A stretch of 64,000 nt of DNA from Alphaproteobacteria bacterium (lineage in GTDB: Bacteria; Pseudomonadota; Alphaproteobacteria; Micropepsales; Micropepsaceae): contig JAFARO010000013.1 of NCBI GenBank assembly GCA_019245415.1, positions 235,665-299,664 of the forward strand, written 5' to 3'. The translations under genes and the position numbers were made by a program. Below are positions 6,777-14,827 of this stretch, in pieces. Within the stretch, counting starts at the first letter, position 1; each line of letters opens with the position of its first letter. The notes under the pieces are model-generated. The model was not told the DNA's origin. It worked only from the letters and a program-made list of their open reading frames with translations, and did no database searches.

Positions 6777-8765
6777 TTAGCGGAAGGTAGCCAAAACCTT
6801 TTGTATATGAACCACGCGACCTTCCAGCGTGGCTCGCGACAGCGCTCTCGCGAGATGAAAACGGGCAATGTCCTGCTCCTGATTGAGCGCCGCAGCCAAT
6901 CCGTACGCGTAGTGCAGATCGCCAGTGCTTGCCTCTTCCGCTTCTTGCAACCGGGTCTCGAATTCAATTTTGCAAAATTGGTACTCAGACTTGAAAAATT
7001 TGGCGGCAGCAGCCGTGAACGCGGCCGCCACGGATACCGTCAAGGCTTCGTCGAGGCGTCCAGCCTCCCAGTATTGCTTTATTGGGCTCTGAAGCGCTGT
7101 GCTGAATCGATAAGGCAAATTGAAATAGATGTCGAGGAGGGCCTCAGCTTTGTATGCAAGGACGGACCGGGAAAACAGAACTTCATAAACCGACCTGCCG
7201 GTGAAATAGCCCAACTTTTTAAATTCCAAGACTTCTTCAACCGCATCTGAAAAAGCGACAATCTTCGATATCGCACTCGCGAGTTCGGCCTCCGAAGGGT
7301 TTCGACCTCTGAACTGTAATAGATCAGCCAGAATCTTGCGAGCGTCGTCATAGGACGTTCCAATGCTGACCAATTTAGTAAAGGTCACCTCGGTGGGCTT
7401 CACGCCCTCCTTCTTCATCTCTTCCAGGATCGCGCGACCCGCCGCGTAGTCGTTCGTCAGGTTGATCAATGTGCTGAATGTCACTTCGTTGGGCTTCACG
7501 CCCTCCTTCTTCATCTCTTCCAGAATCGTGCGACCCGTCGCGTAGTCGTTCGCCAGGTTGATCAATGTGCTGAATGTCACCTCGTTGGGCTTCACGCCCT
7601 CCTTCTTCATCTCTTCCAGGATCGCGCGACCCGTCGCGTAGTCGTTCGTCAGGTTGATCAATGTGCTGAATGTCACCTCGTCGGGCTTCACGCCCTCCTT
7701 CTTCATCTCTTCCAGAATCGCGCGACCCGTCGCGTAGTCGTTCGTCAGGTTGATCAACGTATTGAAGGTCACCTCGTCGGGCTTCACGCCCTCCTTCTTC
7801 ATCTCTTCCAGAATCGAGAGGGCGCCATTCGTGTCACGGCAGCGCGCCATCAACGCAGTGAAAGCTATGACGAGGCTACGTTCGTATCGCAACCTTCTCT
7901 CTGCCTGCAGACCCTCGATTTTCAGAGCGCGACTGTAGCAGTCCTTCGCGTATTCGTAATTGAATTCCGAGAAAGCCAAGGAACCGAGCGAAGCAAGGGA
8001 GCGTGCATAGTTCTCACCTGTGTTGAGGAAATTGTCCCGACATTCTTCGTAAAGATCCCTGCTCATACTGGACGCTTGTTCCAGCAGTTGCCGCGCGGTC
8101 TCACGATCCCCCTGGGCGATCGCGGACGCCGCTTTGATACGGCGTTCCTGAATCAGCGACGGTTCGTTCGTCTTTTCCAGCAGCGAAATCCGCAACCGCC
8201 CTATTTCGCCGGCTAGGCTTCGCAGAGCTGCGGGCCAAAGAACGGGATCGGTATTTGTGTCTCCGACCTCAGTCAAGAAATCGATCAGATACTGCCGTAG
8301 CGCTTCGTAAGACAGACCCACATCCGATAGCTGCCTATTCAAAGACGCGATGACGTCATTCAATGTTTCGATCGTGCGCACGTCAGCACTTCGCGAACGC
8401 GCGAGGCTAGCTATGCCTTTTTCGATTTCGGCGAGTGAATCCGCCGGTTTCAACCGGCCGAACAGATCGTCGATATGAGTCTGCGGTATCTTTAGTGCCT
8501 GCACGTATCGACTAATCGTGTCTGCATTGGGGCGCGCATATCGTCCGTTGATCACATCGGATACCCGAGGCGCCCTTTCCTCGTCGCCATACACCAGTCG
8601 AGCAACATCCTGAAGCTGCAATCCGTGTTGCACCATGTATCTTCGCACCAACGCACCAAATTGCAGACCAAGCGAGTTCGTGTCCTCTTCGCGAACTTTC
8701 GCGAAGTTTCGCGAACGACCTTTGGGTGCTCCCCGCCTAGATTCGCGATGGTTCGAACCTGTCAT
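6777..8765 (-). CDS. HTH protein with TPR-like region and tandem 32-residue PPR-like repeats
   Basis: The 662-residue product has an N-terminal XRE-like helix-turn-helix (about residues 30-100; LQDVARLVYGDEERAP then VSDVINGRYARPN). A probable coiled coil follows (about 105-200), then a TPR-like stretch (ENYARSLASLGSLAFSEFNY, about 245-290). Next come six head-to-tail repeats of 32 residues (about 296-488), then a 170-residue helical C-terminus. The repeat consensus is EVTFSTLINLTNDYATGRAI followed by LEEMKKEGVKPN. It resembles the pentatricopeptide repeat of organelle RNA-binding proteins but is three residues shorter than the canonical 35. Four copies are almost identical in DNA as well. PPR proteins are rare in bacteria, and I do not know this architecture. 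The base composition is AT-richer than the neighbours, suggesting transfer. Possible roles are sequence-specific RNA binding or a signalling/defence regulator; both are inference. Confidence 0.8.
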   Translation of the reverse strand: MTGSNHRESRRGAPKGRSRNFAKVREEDTNSLGLQFGALVRRYMVQHGLQLQDVARLVYGDEERAPRVSDVINGRYARPNADTISRYVQALKIPQTHIDDLFGRLKPADSLAEIEKGIASLARSRSADVRTIETLNDVIASLNRQLSDVGLSYEALRQYLIDFLTEVGDTNTDPVLWPAALRSLAGEIGRLRISLLEKTNEPSLIQERRIKAASAIAQGDRETARQLLEQASSMSRDLYEECRDNFLNTGENYARSLASLGSLAFSEFNYEYAKDCYSRALKIEGLQAERRLRYERSLVIAFTALMARCRDTNGALSILEEMKKEGVKPDEVTFNTLINLTNDYATGRAILEEMKKEGVKPDEVTFSTLINLTNDYATGRAILEEMKKEGVKPNEVTFSTLINLANDYATGRTILEEMKKEGVKPNEVTFSTLINLTNDYAAGRAILEEMKKEGVKPTEVTFTKLVSIGTSYDDARKILADLLQFRGRNPSEAELASAISKIVAFSDAVEEVLEFKKLGYFTGRSVYEVLFSRSVLAYKAEALLDIYFNLPYRFSTALQSPIKQYWEAGRLDEALTVSVAAAFTAAAAKFFKSEYQFCKIEFETRLQEAEEASTGDLHYAYGLAAALNQEQDIARFHLARALSRATLEGRVVHIQKVLATFR
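7390..7810 (-). repeat. Tandem 96-bp coding repeats (PPR-like units)
   Basis: The string GGCTTCACGCCCTCCTTCTT recurs on the plus strand starting at 7396, 7492, 7588, 7684 and 7780, exactly 96 bp apart. Each period encodes one 32-residue unit on the minus strand. Copies differ by only a few bases, so the array has expanded or been homogenised recently. The frame is kept through all units. Confidence 0.95.
8688..8715. promoter_or_regulatory. Three TTCGCGAA palindromes at 10-bp spacing
   Basis: The self-complementary octamer TTCGCGAA occurs at 8688-8695, 8698-8705 and 8708-8715. They sit inside the first 26 codons of the HTH-PPR gene, about 50 bp from its start and about 90 bp from the divergent small ORF. 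One-turn spacing puts all three on the same helix face, as expected for a cooperative DNA-binding site. An autoregulatory operator for the HTH protein is a reasonable guess but is not shown. Confidence 0.4.
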
Positions 8766-8805
8766 CTCGCCGTCCGGACGGCACTCAACCGGAAAGGAAA
8801 GTGCC

Positions 8806-8937
8806 GTGAATCATCTATCGCACAAAGCGATCTACCTCGCTCTAGCCTTGGTTTATACACTCGAGTTCTTCGGCGGGAAAAGCGAAGTATCGCTGATATT
8901 CCTGGCGATCTCTTATCTCGCACTGTCCGTTAAATAG
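8806..8937 (+). CDS. Putative small hydrophobic peptide (43 residues)
   Basis: A short frame runs from GTG 8806 to TAG 8935-8937, preceded by GGAAAGGAAAG at a suitable distance. The peptide reads VNHLSHKAIYLALALVYTLE and goes on with FFGGKSEVSLIFLAISYLAL, giving two short hydrophobic stretches separated by GGKSE. It is divergent from the HTH-PPR gene with only 40 bp between starts, so the two may share control. No family is recognised, and it could be chance; the ribosome site and the membrane-like composition are the only support. Confidence 0.35.
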   Translation: MNHLSHKAIYLALALVYTLEFFGGKSEVSLIFLAISYLALSVK

Positions 8938-8957
8938 AATTGGCGGACTCCCGCTCT

Positions 8958-9896
8958 CTAAATTGGGGGGCGGGAGTCCCCCAAACACCACTTCAATATC
9001 GCCTTCTGCGCGTGGAGGCGGTTTTCGGCTTCGTCCCACACGGCGCTTTGCGGGCCGTCGATGACCTCGTCGGTGACTTCCTCGCCGCGATGCGCCGGCA
9101 GGCAGTGCATGAAGATGGCGTCCGTCTTCGCCCGCGCCATCAGCCGCGCATTGACCTGATAGGCCGCGAGCAGATTGTGCCGCTTGGTGGTGTCCTCGTC
9201 GCCCATCGACACCCAGGCGTCGCTGACCACGCAATCCGCGCCGTCGACCGCTTCCTGCGGATCGCTGGTGAACGCGACGCGCGCCTTCTCGGCCCGCACC
9301 CAGTCGCGCAGGGACTCGCGCGCCTGCAGCTCCTTCGGCGCCGCGACGCGCAATTCGAAGCCGAGCTTCGCTGCCGCATGCACCCAGGAGGTGCAGACAT
9401 TGTTGGCGTCGCCGCTCCACGCCACGGTGGCGCCTTCGATCGGGCCCTTCTTCTCCTCATAGGTCATCACGTCGGCCATCACCTGGCAGGGATGGGAGAT
9501 TCGCGTCAGCCCGTTGATCACCGGGATGGTGGCGTTTTGGGCCAACTCGCGCACCATGTCGTGGTCGAGCAGGCGGATCATCACCGCGTCGACATAGCGC
9601 GACAGCACGCGCGCGGTGTCGGCGATGGTCTCCTCGCGGGCGAGCTGCATGTCGCGGCCGCTCATCATGATGGTGGTGCCGCCAAGCTGGGTCATGGCGA
9701 CGTCGAAGGAGATGCGCGTGCGCGTCGAGTGGCGGTCGAAGATCAGCGCCAGCACGCGGCCGTCGAGCGGGCGGTCGGCATCGGGCGTGCCGCGCGGCAG
9801 GCCGGCGCGGTCTTGCTTTCGCGCCTTCGCCTCGTCGAGCAGCGCGCGCAACGTGACGCGGTCGAAATCGGCGATGTCGAGGAAGTGACGGGTCAT
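8958..9896 (-). CDS. argF: Ornithine carbamoyltransferase
   Basis: ArgF makes citrulline from ornithine and carbamoyl phosphate in arginine synthesis. The 312-residue product starts [20 protein letters not shown]. The carbamoyl-phosphate loop [18 protein letters not shown] lies near residue 55, the [11 protein letters not shown] motif near 140 and the ornithine-site [11 protein letters not shown] near 275. argD lies upstream on the same strand, 216 bp away, with a nested palindromic repeat between, so argD-argF is likely one arginine unit. The length is normal. Confidence 0.96.
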   Translation of the reverse strand: MTRHFLDIADFDRVTLRALLDEAKARKQDRAGLPRGTPDADRPLDGRVLALIFDRHSTRTRISFDVAMTQLGGTTIMMSGRDMQLAREETIADTARVLSRYVDAVMIRLLDHDMVRELAQNATIPVINGLTRISHPCQVMADVMTYEEKKGPIEGATVAWSGDANNVCTSWVHAAAKLGFELRVAAPKELQARESLRDWVRAEKARVAFTSDPQEAVDGADCVVSDAWVSMGDEDTTKRHNLLAAYQVNARLMARAKTDAIFMHCLPAHRGEEVTDEVIDGPQSAVWDEAENRLHAQKAILKWCLGDSRPPI

Positions 9897-9928
9897 TGTT
9901 CCTTACTCATCCAGCGTTCAGAAAGTAT

Positions 9929-10111
9929 TTCACGCGGAGGCGCGGAGCCGCGGATGTTGATCCTCCCCCGTTTACGGGGGAGGTGCCGAGCGAATGCGAG
10001 GCGGAGGGGGCGCGCCGCTTCCCGCCCCCTCCCCGCCCTCTGGGCGGACCTCCCCCGTAAACGGGGGAGGAATATCGCGTCCGTCTCCGCGTCTCCGCGC
10101 CTCCGCGTGAA
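9929..10111. repeat. Nested inverted repeats between argD and argF
   Basis: The outer pair is TTCACGCGGAGGCGCGGAG (about 9929-9947) and CTCCGCGCCTCCGCGTGAA near 10093-10111. The inner pair is TCCTCCCCCGTTTACGGGGG at 9961 and its inverted partner ending at 10071, each itself a small palindrome. The inner 111-bp unit recurs in inverted orientation at 34283-34403, and the outer motif recurs within the btuB-like gene at 32340-32388. The arrangement looks like one dispersed repeat inserted inside another, or two MITE/REP-like families stacked. Confidence 0.8.
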
Positions 10112-10112
10112 T

Positions 10113-11291
10113 CTACTGCTTCTTCTCCATCGCGTCCGCCGCGGCGGAGAGGTGGGTCAGCGCCTCGCGCACATCGCCCTCGCTCACGATCAAGGGCGGC
10201 AGCAGGCGCACGACGTTGTCGCCGGCGCCCACCGCCAGCATCTTCTGCTTGAACAGCTCCGCCAGGAACTCGGTGTTCGGCACGCGCAGCTTGAGCCCCA
10301 GCATCAGGCCCTGCCCGCGCACGTCCTCGAACACCTTGGGATGCGCGGCGACGAGGCCCGCGAGCTGCTGGCGCGCGAAATTCGCGACCTTTTCGACATG
10401 CTCGAGAAACCCCGGCGCCAGCACCACGTCCAGCACGGCATTGCCCACCGCCATCGCCAGCGGATTGCCGCCGAAGGTCGAAGCATGCGAACCCACGGTC
10501 ATGCCGCTGGCGGCGCGCTCGGTCGCAAGGCACGCGCCAAGAGGAAAGCCGCCGCCGATGCCCTTGGCGATGGCCATGATGTCCGGCGTCACGCCCGACC
10601 ATTCATGCGCGAAGAGTTTTCCCGTGCGCCCGACACCGGTCTGCACCTCGTCGAAGATCAGCAGCAGCCCCTGCTCGTCGCAAATCTTACGCAACGTGCG
10701 CAGGAATTCCGGCGTCGCGGGGCGCAAGCCGCCCTCGCCCTGGATCGGCTCGATCAGGATCGCGGCGGTCTCGGGCACGACGGCGCGTTTCACCGCCTCG
10801 ATATCGCCGAACGGCACCTGGTCGAAGCCGTCCGTCTTGGGTCCGAAACCTTCGAGATATTTCGCCTGTCCGCCGGCCGCGATGGCCGCGAGCGTGCGGC
10901 CGTGGAAGGCGCCTTCGAAGGTGATGGTGCGGAAGCGCTCCGGATGGCCGTGCTTGTATTGATAGCGCCGCGCCATCTTGATTGAGGCTTCGATCGCCTC
11001 GACGCCGGAATTGCCGAAGAACACGGTATCGGCGAAGGTCGCATCGACCAGCCGCTTGGCCAGCCGCTCCTGATCGGGAATGCGGTAGAGGTTGGAGGTG
11101 TGCCAGAGCCTGGACGCCTGCTCCGTGATCGCCTTGACCAGATGCGGATGGGCATGGCCGAGCGCATTGACCGCGATGCCGCCGCCGAAATCGAGATAGC
11201 GCGTGCCGTCCTCGGCATAGAGATCGGCGCCCTCGCCGCGCACGAAGGCGACATCGGCGCGGGCATAGGTCGGCAATACCGCTGGCTGCAC
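10113..11291 (-). CDS. argD: Acetylornithine aminotransferase
   Basis: ArgD is a PLP-dependent class III aminotransferase that converts N-acetylglutamate semialdehyde to acetylornithine, and may also serve the lysine branch. From GTG 11291 the 392-residue product reads [20 protein letters not shown], the usual ArgD N-terminus, with GGGAG six bases upstream. Motifs are [18 protein letters not shown] near residue 35, [15 protein letters not shown] near 95, [15 protein letters not shown] near 210 and the PLP lysine region [13 protein letters not shown] near 240. The open frame continues upstream without a better start. argF follows on the same strand. Confidence 0.95.
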   Translation of the reverse strand: MQPAVLPTYARADVAFVRGEGADLYAEDGTRYLDFGGGIAVNALGHAHPHLVKAITEQASRLWHTSNLYRIPDQERLAKRLVDATFADTVFFGNSGVEAIEASIKMARRYQYKHGHPERFRTITFEGAFHGRTLAAIAAGGQAKYLEGFGPKTDGFDQVPFGDIEAVKRAVVPETAAILIEPIQGEGGLRPATPEFLRTLRKICDEQGLLLIFDEVQTGVGRTGKLFAHEWSGVTPDIMAIAKGIGGGFPLGACLATERAASGMTVGSHASTFGGNPLAMAVGNAVLDVVLAPGFLEHVEKVANFARQQLAGLVAAHPKVFEDVRGQGLMLGLKLRVPNTEFLAELFKQKMLAVGAGDNVVRLLPPLIVSEGDVREALTHLSAAADAMEKKQ

Positions 11292-11430
11292 GAAAATCTC
11301 CCGTGGCGCTTGGCCGGCTGCGCCAAAGGCGCGGTTTATCCGACTCCATGGCCGAGGGGTCAAGCACGGGCCTTGATCGGCGTCATCATCCGGGTGAGGC
11401 TCGCCGCGTCTTTTCCGAAGGGAGTAGCGT

Positions 11431-13047
11431 ATGCGCAGGATCGGGATATTCGTGCTGGCGGCGGCGATGGCCGCGGCAAGCGGCACCGCGGCTTCGGCGG
11501 GAGCGCTTCTGAGCGCGCATGTGCCCGAGGCCGTGGCGCAGCACCGCGCAGCGTTTGCCGGCGCGGTCGATCCCGCGACGCCGCTGCGCCTGCAGGTCGT
11601 CCTGCCGATGCGCAATCTGGACCGGCTGCACGATCTCCTGGGTGCGCTCTACAATCCTGAGAGTCCGCTCTATCGCCATTGGCTGAGTGTCGCCGGTTTC
11701 GCCAAGCAATTCGGCCCTGCGGCGCGCGACTATGCGGCCGCGCAGGGCTTCTTCAGCGCGCAGGGCCTCAAGGTCACGCGCACCTATGCCAATCGCTACA
11801 TGTTCCAGGTCGAGGGCCGCGCCGGCGACGTCGCGCGCGTGCTCCATGTGCGGCTGAACACCTACACGCATCCCACCCAGAACCGCACCTTCATGGCACC
11901 GGACCGCGAGCCGACATTGGCGCTGAACGTGCCCGTGCTCCACGTCACCGGGCTCAGCACCTATGTGCTTCCTTATCCCAAGTATCATGCGCCCGAGATT
12001 GGCGGACGTGGCCGGCGCGGCGGCACCGGATCGGGGCCCGGCGGCAATTTCATCGGCAGCGATTTCCGCGCCGCCTATTACGCGACTGGCGCGAAGGCCA
12101 CGCTGGACGGCGCCGGACAATCCGTCGGACTGATGGAGCTCGAAGGCTATATCCCGAGCGACATCGCTCTGTATTTCAGCACCGTCGGCGAGACCTTGAG
12201 CGTGCCGGTGAACGGGGTCTCGGTCGACGGCACGCCGGTCGATTGCGGGCATTGCAACGACGCAGAGCAGGTGCTCGACGTCGACTACGCGATCTCGATG
12301 GCGCCCGGCATGGCGCAGGTGCAGGTCTATGTCGCGGGCGATCCCGTGGCGGTCGAAGAGGCCATGGCGAGCGACAACACGTCCAAGCAGCTCTCGACCT
12401 CATGGGGCTATGACGAGGTCTTTGCGGTCGAGGATCCGCTCTATCAGGAGATGGCGGCGCAGGGGCAGAGCTACATGACCGCCAGCGGCGACTTCTCGAC
12501 GCTTCAGGACAGCGGCCCCTGGCCCGAGGAAGACGCCAACATCACCGCCGTCGGCGGCACGGATCTGGTGACGACGGGTCCGGGCGGCGCATGGCAGTCG
12601 GAGCCCGGCTGGGAGGACAGCGCCGCCGGCCCCTCGGTCGACCAGAACATCCTGATCGAGCCGTACCAGCTCCCCTACATCAACAAGCGCAACATCGGCT
12701 CGAAGACGCTGCGCAACGTCGCCGACATTTCGGCCAACGCGGATTTCGACATGTTCGTCTGCCACAACGGGCGCTGTTCCGGCGGCTGGGCGGGAACCAG
12801 CTTCTCCTCGCCGATCTGGGCCGGCTTCACCGCGCTCGCCAATCAGAAAGCGACCGCGCAGGGCGGCGCGACGATCGGCTTCCTCAACCCGGTTCTCTAC
12901 GGCGCGCTCAAGGGCGACAGGAACTTGACCCACGACGTGGTCGGCAATGTCAGCGGCGTCTATCCAGCGGTCAAAGGCTACGACCTCGTCGGCGGGCTCG
13001 GCTCTCCCAACGGCGAGAAGACGATCAAGGTCCTGGCCGGGCGGTAG
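11431..13047 (+). CDS. Secreted S53 family serine-carboxyl peptidase (sedolisin/kumamolisin-like)
   Basis: Sedolisins are secreted acid proteases with a Ser-Glu-Asp triad. The 538-residue product has a signal peptide ([20 protein letters not shown], cleavage after ASA). A pro-kumamolisin activation domain follows (about 30-170; [21 protein letters not shown]), then the protease domain. The catalytic Glu/Asp lie in [17 protein letters not shown] near residue 285, the oxyanion Asp in TASGDFS near 352, and the serine in [14 protein letters not shown] near 455. The C-terminal [12 protein letters not shown] is consistent with the calcium site. Its start at ATG 11431 is preceded by GAAGGGAG. It stands alone, divergent from argD. 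Role: extracellular protein breakdown, probably in an acidic habitat (inference). Confidence 0.93.
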   Translation: MRRIGIFVLAAAMAAASGTAASAGALLSAHVPEAVAQHRAAFAGAVDPATPLRLQVVLPMRNLDRLHDLLGALYNPESPLYRHWLSVAGFAKQFGPAARDYAAAQGFFSAQGLKVTRTYANRYMFQVEGRAGDVARVLHVRLNTYTHPTQNRTFMAPDREPTLALNVPVLHVTGLSTYVLPYPKYHAPEIGGRGRRGGTGSGPGGNFIGSDFRAAYYATGAKATLDGAGQSVGLMELEGYIPSDIALYFSTVGETLSVPVNGVSVDGTPVDCGHCNDAEQVLDVDYAISMAPGMAQVQVYVAGDPVAVEEAMASDNTSKQLSTSWGYDEVFAVEDPLYQEMAAQGQSYMTASGDFSTLQDSGPWPEEDANITAVGGTDLVTTGPGGAWQSEPGWEDSAAGPSVDQNILIEPYQLPYINKRNIGSKTLRNVADISANADFDMFVCHNGRCSGGWAGTSFSSPIWAGFTALANQKATAQGGATIGFLNPVLYGALKGDRNLTHDVVGNVSGVYPAVKGYDLVGGLGSPNGEKTIKVLAGR

Positions 13048-13734
13048 AATCGCGGCGCGACGCGACGCGGTCCGACGCTGAGTCCCGGACCGCGCACGCC
13101 GTCCGGCGGCCGCGCAATGGTGCTGATCAGTTTGATATGATTCCAATCCTAGAAAATGCCTAAGAAAAACAGCGTTTTACGAAGGGAAAAAGCCCTCCCG
13201 GCCGGAGGCTTGTAGGCTGTCAGGCGCGACAAGTGCAATTGATTGCACTGGTTCTGGCCCATCGAAAACGGCTTCTGTAAGAATTTCGCCAACTGGCGAT
13301 AGCTCCAGTTTTCTGGCGGCGAATACCCTTGAAATTTCGTTTCGCGCCACCAGTTGAGTCGTGTTCGGCGCGCGCCGCCGGAAGAGCCGATTTGGCACCA
13401 GGAGCTACAAAATCTGGTAACAATCTGGCGGAATTCGTGGGTTGCGGCACAAAATGTCGCCTCGTACGTTTGCATTGCGACGGTGGAATCGCGCTAAACA
13501 GCGTTCGCAGCGTGGCGTCGGAATGCAAGTTGCGATGAAATTCGGCTCCAAAAGTTCATCACGAATTCATTTGCAAGAGTGCATTGTGCGATCAAGTAGT
13601 TGCTATACATGCAAATGCTCTGTACGCTGACGCTGCCGTTGGACACGATTTGTTCCTCTTGTCAAGAGAACGAATCGGGAGTCCGCAACAATCAAGGTGA
13701 GTCGAAATGACTTACCGGAAACGAGGTTAGAGCA
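13048..13734. other. Intergenic region without a convincing gene
   Basis: This 687-bp stretch is AT-richer than the flanking genes and marks the left side of an islet reaching to about 15715. Short minus-strand frames exist (for example 13177-13398, 73 codons) but lack a ribosome site or a recognisable product. An inverted repeat CTCTTG-T-CAAGAG at 13656-13668 lies about 70 bp before the next gene and could be an operator. Confidence 0.5.
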
Positions 13735-13953
13735 ATGCCGAAAGGCCCCAATGGGGAAAAGCGTCCAGCCGATACCATTGGCTGCGCGGTCCTGGTGGGG
13801 CGTATAGCGACAGGAGAGGTTGAGGAGCGTTCTGCCCCTCCTTCTGGTCGCACGAGAAGTGGAAAAGCCGGCGCGAAAGCGCGGGCAGAGAATTTGAGCA
13901 GTGGCCGCCGTAGCGAGATTGCTAAAGCGGCGGCGGCTGCTAGATGGAGGTAG
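13735..13953 (+). CDS. Small basic protein, putative RNA-binding family
   Basis: The 72-residue product MPKGPNGEKRPADTIGCAVL ends in a Lys/Ala/Arg-rich tail (RRSEIAKAAAAARWR) and has KAGAKARAENLSSGRR in the middle. Proteins with the MPKGP-GEKRPAD-IG start and the EIAKKAAAARW end are widespread in alphaproteobacteria and often labelled RNA-binding or hypothetical, without direct evidence known to me. GAGG lies about 10 bases before the ATG. The next small gene starts 3 bp after its stop, so the two form a unit ending in a strong terminator. Confidence 0.8.
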   Translation: MPKGPNGEKRPADTIGCAVLVGRIATGEVEERSAPPSGRTRSGKAGAKARAENLSSGRRSEIAKAAAAARWR

Positions 13954-13956
13954 ACC

Positions 13957-14136
13957 ATGCAGATCGAACTTGAGGCGCTGAAAAAGCGACTGTTCGGAGA
14001 CAACAAGGTGAAAAACGTTAAGTTTTTCCCTGGCACCAGTGCCGACGCGACGCCAGAGGATATGGCGCGCGAAATGAACAAGTTCTTCGCCGATCCCCAC
14101 AATGCGGATTCGGAGAACGAGTTGACTCACGACTAA
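13957..14136 (+). CDS. Small acidic hypothetical protein (59 residues)
   Basis: A 59-codon frame begins MQIELEALKKRLFGDNKVKN and contains VKFFPGTSADATPEDMARE before an acidic end. GGAGG lies 8 bases before the ATG, overlapping the end of the basic-protein gene. The VKNVKFFPGTS...TPE-MA pattern belongs to a small family that in alphaproteobacteria tends to follow the basic MPKGP protein, so the pairing is probably functional. The basic and acidic partners might bind each other (inference). Confidence 0.75.
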   Translation: MQIELEALKKRLFGDNKVKNVKFFPGTSADATPEDMAREMNKFFADPHNADSENELTHD

Positions 14137-14167
14137 CGGAACTTGACCAAAAGTCATTTTCCAACCT

Positions 14168-14200
14168 AAAAAGGGCGCCCCGCAAAAGGCGCCCTTTTTA
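14168..14200 (+). terminator. Intrinsic terminator after the small-protein pair
   Basis: AAAAAGGGCGCC at 14168-14179, an 8-base loop, then GGCGCCCTTTTTA at 14188-14200 form a GC-rich stem followed by a T run, reading rightward. It ends the 13735-14136 unit. The next coding frame starts with ATG directly at 14201. Confidence 0.92.
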
Positions 14201-14782
14201 ATGTCTTTTTCAAAGCTCTATTCGGCTGTTCAAGATCAAAAGGGGGTAATCAGCACCAAGTGGCTAAAGGATCAGGCCGTTGCACTTTCTCACATCACCA
14301 AAGTCAAAGAGCAGTGGACAAGCGTCATTGACCCTTTGGCCATGCGCGGATTCTATATTGAGGGTCCGCTTGGGCCTCCGGTGCCGCTCGAAGAAAATGA
14401 GTGCCTGATCGTCATTTCGAGGGCGATGTGTATGTCGCCCCTTGGCGATCATTGGCGCAGAGCTGTTTACACCAAAGAGTTGATGCACGTCTTCGACGAA
14501 CCTGATGAGAAAGCAGACACGCCAGAGAAGTTCGATATTCAGATTGAGAAGTTCGGGGACCCGAACAAGGCAACGTCGCCCCAGTATAGAGCCGAGCAAA
14601 AGGCAGCTTGGCGGTCCATGATGGTTCTATGCCCAGAAGCTAAGCGTCTTGAATATAAAGGGAAAATTGCAGCCAACGAGATTAGTTACGATGTCGTGGC
14701 CAGTGCCTTGCGCGTCCCTGTTAGCTTCGTCCGGGACATGATGCGACCAGATTTTGAAGAGATAACTGCGAAGCTAAGATGA
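14201..14782 (+). CDS. Hypothetical protein, degenerate ImmA/IrrE-like
   Basis: The 193-residue product starts MSFSKLYSAVQDQKGVISTK. RRAVYTKELMHVFDEPDEK near residue 90 sits where ImmA/IrrE metallopeptidases have an H-E-x-x-H helix, but here the first His is Lys (KELMH), so zinc catalysis is doubtful. The end, NEISYDVVASALRVPVSFV, resembles the helix after the catalytic core in that family (a region with ia-x-x-l-x-vP). The assignment is by pattern only. The ATG abuts the upstream terminator and no ribosome site is visible; a leaderless transcript or a later start is possible. Composition is AT-rich. A transposase gene follows. Confidence 0.6.
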   Translation: MSFSKLYSAVQDQKGVISTKWLKDQAVALSHITKVKEQWTSVIDPLAMRGFYIEGPLGPPVPLEENECLIVISRAMCMSPLGDHWRRAVYTKELMHVFDEPDEKADTPEKFDIQIEKFGDPNKATSPQYRAEQKAAWRSMMVLCPEAKRLEYKGKIAANEISYDVVASALRVPVSFVRDMMRPDFEEITAKLR

Positions 14783-14787
14783 AAATA

Positions 14788-14815
14788 ATGCTTGCTATTA
14801 TTGTATAGCAAGCAT
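14788..14815. promoter_or_regulatory. Perfect inverted repeat before the transposase
   Basis: ATGCTTGCTA (14788-14797) and TAGCAAGCAT (14806-14815) are exact reverse complements with an 8-base spacer, 12 bp before the transposase ATG. It may be an operator for the transposase HTH or an element end. No matching copy was found downstream of the gene. Confidence 0.55.
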
Positions 14816-14827
14816 ATAGTTCAGTAC

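Noticed and set aside
7390..7810. Regular 96-bp repeats as a possible CRISPR array
   Set aside because: The units are contiguous, without unique spacers, and keep one open reading frame that encodes 32-residue protein repeats.
13149..13528. Overlapping minus-strand frames of 73-108 codons in the AT-richer gap
   Set aside because: No ribosome site, no recognisable product and conflicting frames; reported as intergenic.
13603..14157. 184-codon minus-strand frame across the small basic/acidic gene pair
   Set aside because: The plus strand has two small genes with good ribosome sites and a terminator oriented rightward; the minus product resembles nothing.
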